Assembly: GCA_026387995.1 (NCBI GenBank)
Contig: JAPLKQ010000067.1
Span: 1 to 19,161 of the forward strand
Source: Bacillota bacterium
GTDB lineage: Bacteria; Bacillota_I; Bacilli_A; RFN20; CAG-826
Reading direction: 5' to 3'
Length of the DNA stretch: 19,161 nt
Part shown: one piece after another, positions 9,407 through 16,071 of the stretch
Layout of the letters: each line of letters starts with the position of its first letter
Numbering within the stretch: the first letter of the stretch is position 1
The notes under the pieces: generated by a model
Told to the model about the DNA's origin: nothing
The model's input: only the letters and a program-made list of their open reading frames with translations
Database searches by the model: none
Program-made: the position numbers and the translations under genes

Positions 9407-9447
9407 TTTTTATTTATAAAAAACAGACTCTCGAGCGATACTTAAAT

Positions 9448-9476
9448 AATATATCATCTACAATTTTATTAAACTA
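9448..9476 (-). promoter_or_regulatory. Possible promoter of the ATP synthase operon
   Basis: On the minus strand TATATT (9453-9448) lies 17 bases after TAGTTT (9476-9471), a weak -35. It is the best match in the AT-rich 161-base gap between the alpha-galactosidase gene and atpI. No convincing terminator for the upstream alpha-galactosidase gene was seen here, so some read-through into atp is possible. Confidence 0.35.
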
Positions 9477-9567
9477 GAGGAAAAACGAAAAAAAATCGAA
9501 CGCTTAAAACCGAGTCTGCGGAATCAATTTAATGACGCTTGGGGAAAGGAAGGATAGAACGCGCGTT

Positions 9568-11907
9568 TTATTTTGTTTTGAAGTAATACAAACGCGAGCC
9601 GAAATCCGCAAGAACTCTAACGTATTCATTAAAACCGGTCCCTGACCATTGGGGCGATAGTTTGATGGCCCCATTATTGATAGCGTCGCCATAAACATCG
9701 TAGTTTTCATCGTAACTTTTCTTGAGCAGTTCTTCGATGGTTTTGTGCTTGCTGATTAAATCAATAATCCGTCCGTCTTCATTCAGATTGACGGGAAGAG
9801 CCATATTAAGAAGTCCGCCAAACGTTTTGATATTGGTCTCTTGATGGCGAGCCGAGACATGGTAAAGAGCATCCTCGATAAAATCGGTTCCCTGCAAAAT
9901 ATCAACCGTCGGATTGGATTTTCCGAGACCTTGGAAATAGGAGATGATTCCTTCTTTGCGGTCGTCACTTAAAACCATCCAAGAAACATAACCATCTTTT
10001 TCAAGCGTTTTTAGTTGATAAAAGCTTCCATATTGAAGCAGATGGCGATGCTCTTTATAAAAGACAATTTGATCTTTAACCGCTTCCTCTTCAACGGGTG
10101 ATAACTTTTTAAGGTCTAGCTCGTAACCGAGCGTTCCAAATGAAGCGACATTGAAACGGGTATCGATAGGGGTTCTGCGGAGTAATTGATGAGAAGGAGA
10201 TGCGCTGACATGGGCCCCAATCGTAGATAATGGATAGGCCATCGCAGTGCCGCTTTGGATGGTCAAACGCTCAAAAGCATCCGTGTCATCGCTTGCCCAA
10301 TTTTGCTGCATATATGAGAGGATGCCTAAGTCATTACGGTTACCGCCGCTGGAACAGGATTCCCAAAGAACATGGGGATACTTTTTCGTAAGGGTTTCGA
10401 GGACGTGATAAAGGCCTAGAATATAGCGATGGAAAAACTCGCCTTGATCAAAGCGCGAACTATAGAAATCAGACATATGGCGATTCATATCCCATTTAAC
10501 ATATTCAATGTTTGCTGAGTCCAGTATTTTTGATAATGAATCAACGATGTATTTTTGAACTTCTTCGAGCCCCAGATCAAGAACGATTTGGTTGCGGCCA
10601 TAACTTGGTACTCTATCGGGTGTTTTTATTGCCCACTCCGGATGAGAACGAAATAATTCAGAGTCCTCGTTAACCATTTCGGGTTCAAACCATAGACCGA
10701 ATTTTAGGCCGGCTTTGTTGACTGAATCCGCTAAACGTTCGAGACCATGAGGTAATTTCTTGGGATTCACTTCCCAATCGCCTAGGCCTTTTGTGTCATC
10801 GGTTCTTTTGCCAAACCAACCGTCATCCAAAACAAAGAGCTCAATGCCGAAATCCTTGGCTCGTTTCAAAAGATCATGCAGTTTGTTTTCTGTGAAATCG
10901 AAGTAGGTTGCTTCCCAGTTATTGAGTAACACCGGACGGTCCTTGAGGGCCCAGTCGCCACGGATGACATGATGGTTAATAAAATGGTGCATATGTTGAG
11001 AAGCGCCATTCTTTCCTTGATCTGAAAAGGAGAGCACGCCCCAAGGGGAAATAAAACTTTCCTCGGGTTTTAGCGACCACTCAAAACAGAATGGGTTAAT
11101 TCCTGCTTGCAACCGGATTTTGCCGTATGAATTGACCTCAACCATTTCATAATGGTTACCGCTATAGATCAAATTAAATGCATAGACATTTCCATGATTG
11201 AGATCGGAGTCTTTCGATTTCAACATGAAGAATGGGTTGTGGCGGTTCGAACTGGCGCCAGTCTTTGAATCATTGATGTAAATACCAGGGCCTAAAGTCT
11301 TTTCGCTACGATGCATCTCCGAGGCCCATCCGCCATATAGGTTGACTAACTCAAATTTCTGATTGAGCAAATCAAGTTGGAAACTCATCAGTTTATTGAG
11401 CGTGAAAGTTTCAGAGCTTTTGTTGATGATTTTTGTGTTACGAATAATGACGTCCGATTCGGTAAAAATAACATAGGATAAATCAAGACTGATTTTTGCA
11501 GTTGTATCTTCGAGATGCAAAACGAGGGTTTCGCCACCTGTGTGAGGTGTTGGTAAAGATTCTAAATCTTCTATGCCTTGTTTAATTTCAAAACCTTGAT
11601 AGAGAAAATCGGCTGTGAAGCCCGCCTTTGTTTTAAGTAAAATGCTGGGTTCTCTGAAATCGCCTTTTCCGACAGTGGAATATTCAAGCGACAGGTTATC
11701 AAGGGATAATTCAGGATGCGCTTTATCAAAAACAACGCTGCTACCAAGGGCGAAAGCCCATTTCTCTTTTGAAAAATCATAATTGTCGGCAGTGCGTATT
11801 TTCTTTCCAAAATATTCAGTCCGAACATGCTTTGTCTCATCAATGCGTAAAAGATAAGTTGTATGCTCGGTATCGAGTTGAAAGACGTTGTCTTTGACAT
11901 TAATCAT
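9568..11907 (-). CDS. Alpha-galactosidase, glycoside hydrolase family 36
   Basis: Releases terminal alpha-galactose from oligosaccharides such as melibiose and raffinose. The 779-aa length is typical for bacterial GH36. An N-terminal beta-supersandwich (about 1-330) precedes a TIM barrel beginning near RPVLLNNWEATYFDF. The nucleophile is Asp473 in YVKWDMNR; the acid/base lies in ASDDTDAFER (Asp540 or its neighbours), just after the substrate-binding CSSGGNR loop. Other landmarks are LDDGWFGKR and GLWFEPEMVN. There is no signal peptide, so it acts in the cytoplasm. Start ATG 11907 has GAGG seven to eight bases upstream. It is transcribed divergently from the GH2 gene, with which it shares an 84-base control region. 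Confidence 0.95.
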   Translation of the reverse strand: MINVKDNVFQLDTEHTTYLLRIDETKHVRTEYFGKKIRTADNYDFSKEKWAFALGSSVVFDKAHPELSLDNLSLEYSTVGKGDFREPSILLKTKAGFTADFLYQGFEIKQGIEDLESLPTPHTGGETLVLHLEDTTAKISLDLSYVIFTESDVIIRNTKIINKSSETFTLNKLMSFQLDLLNQKFELVNLYGGWASEMHRSEKTLGPGIYINDSKTGASSNRHNPFFMLKSKDSDLNHGNVYAFNLIYSGNHYEMVEVNSYGKIRLQAGINPFCFEWSLKPEESFISPWGVLSFSDQGKNGASQHMHHFINHHVIRGDWALKDRPVLLNNWEATYFDFTENKLHDLLKRAKDFGIELFVLDDGWFGKRTDDTKGLGDWEVNPKKLPHGLERLADSVNKAGLKFGLWFEPEMVNEDSELFRSHPEWAIKTPDRVPSYGRNQIVLDLGLEEVQKYIVDSLSKILDSANIEYVKWDMNRHMSDFYSSRFDQGEFFHRYILGLYHVLETLTKKYPHVLWESCSSGGNRNDLGILSYMQQNWASDDTDAFERLTIQSGTAMAYPLSTIGAHVSASPSHQLLRRTPIDTRFNVASFGTLGYELDLKKLSPVEEEAVKDQIVFYKEHRHLLQYGSFYQLKTLEKDGYVSWMVLSDDRKEGIISYFQGLGKSNPTVDILQGTDFIEDALYHVSARHQETNIKTFGGLLNMALPVNLNEDGRIIDLISKHKTIEELLKKSYDENYDVYGDAINNGAIKLSPQWSGTGFNEYVRVLADFGSRLYYFKTK

Positions 11908-11914
11908 ATATGTA

Positions 11915-11982
11915 CCTCGGTTTATCGAAATAATTATAACTTAATTGATGCGCATGCTAAAATAAATTTTAGATAAACGAGG
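11915..11982. promoter_or_regulatory. Divergent promoter region between alpha-galactosidase and GH2 genes
   Basis: Leftward: TATAAT on the minus strand (11938-11933). Rightward: an extended -10, TGCTAAAAT (11955-11963). The two overlap head to head with weak -35 elements. Near-identical arms CCTCGGTTTATC (11915-11926) and GATAAACGAGG (11972-11982) form an inverted repeat that includes the ribosome site of each gene, and a perfect 8-base palindrome ATGCGCAT (11948-11955) sits in the centre. Joint regulation of both genes is likely; the regulator is not in the window. Confidence 0.6.
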
Positions 11983-11991
11983 AATAATGTC

Positions 11992-13557
11992 ATGAAACAA
12001 TTTTTGAATTTTGGCTGGAGTTATATCCCGAAATTTCAAGAAAAATATCTTGAGGCTTTTCCAAAAGAAGCGTTGAAAATCGATATCCCGCACACGAACC
12101 AGCAATTGCCTTTCAATTATTTTAATGAAGAAAGCTCACAATTCATTAGTTCATATGAACTATTTTTCGATTTAGAGAAAGACCACGAAGGAAAAAGCGT
12201 CATCATCCATTTTGAGGGAATTATGGCGAAAGCCAAAATTTACCTTAATGGACATTATTTAGGTGAGTTCGTTTCTGCTTATCTTCCCTTCGAAATTGAT
12301 ATCAGTGAAAAAGTCATTTCAAAGCATAACCGTCTTGTTGCCATTGTTGACTCCCATGAGGATCCGGAAATTCCACCTTTTGGGGAAAACATGGACTATA
12401 TAACATATGGTGGAATTTATCGTGAAGTTTATCTCGAAATTCGAAATCCCATTTATATCGAAACCCTTGAAATTATTTCCGACGATAAAGGTCATATGGA
12501 AATACGGTCAAAGTTACATAATCCTGACGGAATCCACGCCGAGATGATTTATCAATTATTTGAAAAGGACATGGTAATTGCAAAGTTTTCGTCTAATTCT
12601 TATGCCTTAAAGGATTTCAAAGTTTGGGACATTGCTCATCCTATCCTTTATACTTTAAAAGCTGAATTAATGAGTCCGTTTGGGCCTGATGAAAAATCAA
12701 TCCGTTTTGGGTTCCGTAGCGTTAAGTTCCAAAGTAATGGTTTTTATCTCAATGGACAGCATATAAAACTTGTAGGCTTAAACCGTCACCAATCCTTCCC
12801 TTATGTAGGCTATGCTGCTCCACAAAGTTTACAGGAAAAAGATGCCGATATTTTGAAGTTTGAGATGGGCGTCAATATCGTCCGGAGTTCTCATTATCCA
12901 CCCTCTGAACATTTCTTGAATCGCTGCGATGAAATAGGCCTTTTGGTTTTTGATGAAGCCCCCGGATGGCAATTTATTGGAAAAACAGAGACCTGGCGCA
13001 AAAATTTTGTCATGTTCGTAGACAAGATGATTAGGCGCGACTTTAATCACCCGAGCGTCATTTGTGAGGGTGTCCGCGTCAACGAAAGTCCGGACGACCA
13101 TGAACTCTATACGCTCACCAATAAAATGTTTCATGATTATGATCCAAGCCGTCCTACTGGCGGGGTTCGTAATTTCAAGCATAGCGAACTGCTCGAGGAC
13201 GTTTACACTTACAACGATTTCCACCATAACGGTCCTAATGAAGGTCTCGAAAAACCCAGCAAAGTCCATCCCAAAGGTTCTCCATACCTGATTACAGAAT
13301 ATAATGGACACATGTATCCTACGAAATCTACGGATAACGAAAGCATGCGCGTTGAGCAAGCCTTTCGGCACCTCAATGTTTTAGAATCGGTATTCAAGTA
13401 TCCGGAAGTGAGCGGTGGCATCGGTTGGTGTCTCGCTGACTACAATACCCACAAGGATTTCGGCTCTGGAGACCACATCTGTTATCATGGCGTCACCGAT
13501 ATGTTCCGCATACCCAAATATGCTGCGGGCGCTTGCTTGGCCGAACGGTTGTTTTGA
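11992..13557 (+). CDS. Beta-galactosidase-like glycoside hydrolase family 2, N-terminal fragment (frameshifted)
   Basis: N-terminal 521 residues of a GH2 enzyme: jelly-roll sugar-binding domain (IYLNGHYLGEFVSAYLPFEI), Ig-like domain, then the TIM barrel. The acid/base Glu365 is in VRVNESPD and the nucleophile Glu436 in LITEYNGHMYPTK; HQSFPYVGYA, VNIVRSSHYPPSEHFLNRCD and FDEAPGW are further GH2 landmarks. There is no signal peptide, so it is cytoplasmic. ATG 11992 has GAGG nine bases upstream. After FRIPKYAAGA (near 13530) the frame leaves the family and stops at 13557; the C-terminal part continues in another frame. Both catalytic residues precede the lesion. Beta-galactosidase is the best guess, with beta-glucuronidase or another GH2 activity possible. 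Confidence 0.9.
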   Translation: MKQFLNFGWSYIPKFQEKYLEAFPKEALKIDIPHTNQQLPFNYFNEESSQFISSYELFFDLEKDHEGKSVIIHFEGIMAKAKIYLNGHYLGEFVSAYLPFEIDISEKVISKHNRLVAIVDSHEDPEIPPFGENMDYITYGGIYREVYLEIRNPIYIETLEIISDDKGHMEIRSKLHNPDGIHAEMIYQLFEKDMVIAKFSSNSYALKDFKVWDIAHPILYTLKAELMSPFGPDEKSIRFGFRSVKFQSNGFYLNGQHIKLVGLNRHQSFPYVGYAAPQSLQEKDADILKFEMGVNIVRSSHYPPSEHFLNRCDEIGLLVFDEAPGWQFIGKTETWRKNFVMFVDKMIRRDFNHPSVICEGVRVNESPDDHELYTLTNKMFHDYDPSRPTGGVRNFKHSELLEDVYTYNDFHHNGPNEGLEKPSKVHPKGSPYLITEYNGHMYPTKSTDNESMRVEQAFRHLNVLESVFKYPEVSGGIGWCLADYNTHKDFGSGDHICYHGVTDMFRIPKYAAGACLAERLF

Positions 13558-14252
13558 CAAACTGCGACTATGTCGAGTTATACAAAAATAATCGTTACAT
13601 CAATAAATTCCTTCCGGATCGCAAGAAATATCATTATCTCCCGCATCCACCGGTGATTATTGATGATTATATCGGCGATGCCGTGGAAAAGAACGAAAAG
13701 TTCAAACCCAAAGACGCGGCCGCCATCAAAGAAGCTTTAAGACAGGCCAGCATCGTCGGTTTTGCTCATCTGCCTGCGAAAACGTTTGTAACTGTCGGCG
13801 TTCAGATGGTTAAGAATCATCTTAAATATGATGACCTTGCTCATTTATGGAATGTATATGTTTCCAATTGGGGCACCAAACAAGTCATCTATACCTTTAA
13901 GGGTTATAAAGACGGTAAGTTGATCTCCGAAAAAAGCATTGGGCCATCGTTAAAATTTAGTTTGGAAGTCACACCAGATAAAAACGTTTTATCCGAAAAA
14001 GAAACTTATGACGCAACGCGCGTGTTCATCCGGCTTTTGGATGAATTCAAGCAACCGGCTCAATATACTCAGGCCGTTGTTAGGATCGAAGTTAGCCCAG
14101 GCCTAGAAATTCTTGGACCGTCTAATGTTGCTTTAATCGGCGGAACAACCGGTGTTTACGTGCGAAACGCCCATTTATTCAAGGGTCTTAGCAAATTGAC
14201 CGTATCCACCGAAGATTATGGAACTGAAGAAATTGAAATTAACATCATCTAA
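13533..14252 (+). CDS. GH2 beta-galactosidase-like enzyme, C-terminal fragment (frameshifted)
   Basis: Continuation of the GH2 gene in a different frame: VVLTNCDYVELYKNNRYINKF, a DUF4982-like linker region, then an Ig-like domain with NVYVSNWGTK and a terminal domain with YDATRVFIRLLDEF and PGLEILGPSNVALIGG, all usual at the C-terminus of long GH2 enzymes. The TTG at 13533 is only the first possible start codon and is probably not used. Between AAGA of the N-terminal part and VVLTNCDY the family has about 30 further residues (the end of the barrel and the linker) which are missing here, so bases appear to have been lost near 13530-13546. Confidence 0.88.
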   Translation: MLGRTVVLTNCDYVELYKNNRYINKFLPDRKKYHYLPHPPVIIDDYIGDAVEKNEKFKPKDAAAIKEALRQASIVGFAHLPAKTFVTVGVQMVKNHLKYDDLAHLWNVYVSNWGTKQVIYTFKGYKDGKLISEKSIGPSLKFSLEVTPDKNVLSEKETYDATRVFIRLLDEFKQPAQYTQAVVRIEVSPGLEILGPSNVALIGGTTGVYVRNAHLFKGLSKLTVSTEDYGTEEIEINII

Positions 14253-14257
14253 AATCT

Positions 14258-14286
14258 AGGGGCAAATAAAAAGCCCCTTTTCTTTT
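14258..14286 (+). terminator. Intrinsic terminator after the GH2 gene
   Basis: AGGGGC (14258-14263) and GCCCCT (14273-14278) enclose a nine-base A-rich loop and are followed by TTTTCTTTT, six bases after the GH2 stop. On the minus strand the stem lacks a good T run, so termination of the convergent symporter transcript here is less certain. Confidence 0.85.
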
Positions 14287-14313
14287 GGAAAAGAGGCTGA
14301 CTTGCTGAGTCGA

Positions 14314-15888
14314 TTAACCGATGATTTCTTTTCCTTTGGAATCGAAATGCGGGTTTTCTTTTCCGGTCCGCCCGGCTTTAATATCCTGACGCATCAATTC
14401 ATATTTCTTTTCATCGATGACATAGAACTTTTTGATGAAAACAAGCGCCAAGGTAAATAACGCTAACGGAATGAGGCACATGCCGATTTTAAGAATGGTC
14501 ATACCGAAAGAACCGGTATTTTGGTATCCATGAATGAGATCATTGGCTTGGGTCGTCACATCGACGGTTGGGTCGAGACCTTTAGCGATTTCCAATTGGG
14601 AAATGCTAGAACTGATCGCGTAAATTCCACTGGCGAGCAAGAAGAGATAAACGATCCCTTGTTGAACGGCGCTGCTGACTTTGACGACTAACGGGCGTAA
14701 TGAATAAATTACGCTTTCCATACGCGATCCGTTTTTCCATTCGTTGTACTCGATGGTATTGGTCATCATGAGGAGCAAGGTCAAATAGAAGATACCTTGA
14801 CCGACGAAGATGAAAACACCAATCGCGGAAAGAATCCAAATATTTACTGGGATGACGTTGTAGGGGCCAACTTTTCCGACTAAGAAGAAGAGGAAATAGC
14901 CAATACAAATGAAGATAAAACTTAAAGTAATCAATTGATTGCGTTTTAAGAACTTATTTAATAAAGGATAGACAGCTTGAGACAATATCGTTCCGATGGC
15001 ATACACGACGGTGAAGGCAAACATCAATGAACCGCCCGTCGTATAGTCAAACGAGAAATAGAAATAGTTAAGGCCGAAAGCGTTTAACAGGGCGCTACCA
15101 AGAGAATAAATGAAGATAATCATCGACATCCAGAAAACCTGATGATTTTTCGACATAACACGGAACATTTCCAATATTCCGGCATGATCTTGCTTGGCTT
15201 CGGCAACGGTATCGCGTTCATGTTCTTTGCAAGTGAATACCAGAATCATTTGTGAAGCGAAGAATATGAGAGCAATGACAATCGCGATGAGGTTATACAT
15301 CTTGACGGCGTTACCAGCCACTAAGATAGGAACTAATCCGCCAGCGGCAAACGCGCCGACGCTTGCAAACACGCTGACTAACGTTGTCAATTGTGTGCGT
15401 TCCTTTTCTTCGCTGGAAAGGCTTGGTAGCATCGACCAATAGGCAATATCGTTAAACGTAAAGGTGATTTCCCAAAGGAGATAGAAGACCCCGAAGAGCG
15501 CGACGAACCACCAACCACTTGGACGAAGCGTGAACATAAGGGCTAAGCAGATGGAGTTAGTCACGGCACCAATGAAAATCCAGGGTTTGTATTTTCCCCA
15601 TTTCCAATGGGTATTTTCAATCAAACTGCCAATCATTGGATCGTCGATGCCGTCCCATAAGAGACAGAAGAACATGATGATGGCGATGACGCCCATTTTT
15701 AGACCGTAATGGTCACCTAAATCAGCGGCATATTGGATGTAAGCCATGAAGAAGAGGTTGACGAGCGTAAACGAGGCATCACGTCCAATGCCGACGCCCG
15801 GATAAACCCATTTTGTCCATTTAGGAATTTTGTCTCCGGAAAAAGTGTCGTTAAAGTTGAATAAGCGGTGGCGTTTTTTCTCTGGCAT
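14314..15888 (-). CDS. GPH-family sugar:cation symporter
   Basis: Glycoside-pentoside-hexuronide:cation symporter (MelB/LacS-like fold, MFS), 524 aa with about 12 membrane helices, expected to import oligosaccharides or glycosides with H+ or Na+. The family motif is seen as LLWDGIDDPMIGSLIENTHW followed by GKYKPWIF, and the mid-protein NDIAYWSMLPSLSSEEKERT matches the conserved cytoplasmic-loop segment. The frame is open for 45 codons upstream, but ATG 15888 is chosen because GPH proteins begin shortly before the first helix; the extra residues cross the promoter and cre site. There is no C-terminal IIA domain as in LacS. The three glycosidases around it suggest its cargo is a galactoside or beta-glucoside. 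Confidence 0.9.
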   Translation of the reverse strand: MPEKKRHRLFNFNDTFSGDKIPKWTKWVYPGVGIGRDASFTLVNLFFMAYIQYAADLGDHYGLKMGVIAIIMFFCLLWDGIDDPMIGSLIENTHWKWGKYKPWIFIGAVTNSICLALMFTLRPSGWWFVALFGVFYLLWEITFTFNDIAYWSMLPSLSSEEKERTQLTTLVSVFASVGAFAAGGLVPILVAGNAVKMYNLIAIVIALIFFASQMILVFTCKEHERDTVAEAKQDHAGILEMFRVMSKNHQVFWMSMIIFIYSLGSALLNAFGLNYFYFSFDYTTGGSLMFAFTVVYAIGTILSQAVYPLLNKFLKRNQLITLSFIFICIGYFLFFLVGKVGPYNVIPVNIWILSAIGVFIFVGQGIFYLTLLLMMTNTIEYNEWKNGSRMESVIYSLRPLVVKVSSAVQQGIVYLFLLASGIYAISSSISQLEIAKGLDPTVDVTTQANDLIHGYQNTGSFGMTILKIGMCLIPLALFTLALVFIKKFYVIDEKKYELMRQDIKAGRTGKENPHFDSKGKEIIG

Positions 15889-15941
15889 AATTATTATCTT
15901 GCCCTCTCTCTTCCTTTTGAATGGAAGAATACACAAAAGTA

Positions 15942-15970
15942 ATTGTAAGCGTTTCCACCTTCGTTGACAA
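15942..15970 (-). promoter_or_regulatory. Symporter promoter overlapped by a cre-like catabolite control site
   Basis: On the minus strand TTGTCA (15970-15965), a 17-base spacer and TACAAT (15947-15942). The spacer and -10 overlap TGTAAGCGTTTCCA (15944-15957, plus strand), which matches the Bacillus cre consensus TGWNANCGNTNWCA at all fixed positions except one W. CcpA, or a LacI-family relative, bound here would block the promoter. The site lies between the divergent symporter and GH3 genes. Confidence 0.7.
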
Positions 15971-16010
15971 CAGAAAACCCAACGGTAGGCAAACTCTGTC
16001 AAATAAACAA

Positions 16011-16038
16011 TTCCAGTGAGCAATGTTTACGCTATAAT
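16011..16038 (+). promoter_or_regulatory. Probable promoter of the GH3 gene
   Basis: TATAAT (16033-16038) is 33 bases before the GH3 start; the -35 is weak (TTCCAG, 16011-16016, 16-base spacer). TGTTTACGCTATAA (16024-16037), overlapping the -10, resembles a cre site with two mismatches and may be a second operator; this is tentative. Confidence 0.5.
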
Positions 16039-16071
16039 ATCGGTGATAAAGACTCAATAGAGGAAAATAAT

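Noticed and set aside
9424..9518. Inverted pair CAGACTC and GAGTCTG in the gap before atpI
   Set aside because: Only seven bases matched across about 80 bases, and it is not placed to act as a terminator or operator.
12829..13371. 180-aa open frame on the minus strand inside the GH2 gene
   Set aside because: It is antisense to the catalytic core of a clearly conserved GH2 protein, has no ribosome site and shows no recognisable motif.
15889..16023. 45-codon N-terminal extension of the symporter frame
   Set aside because: It would be translated from within or upstream of the promoter and cre site and has no counterpart in the GPH family.
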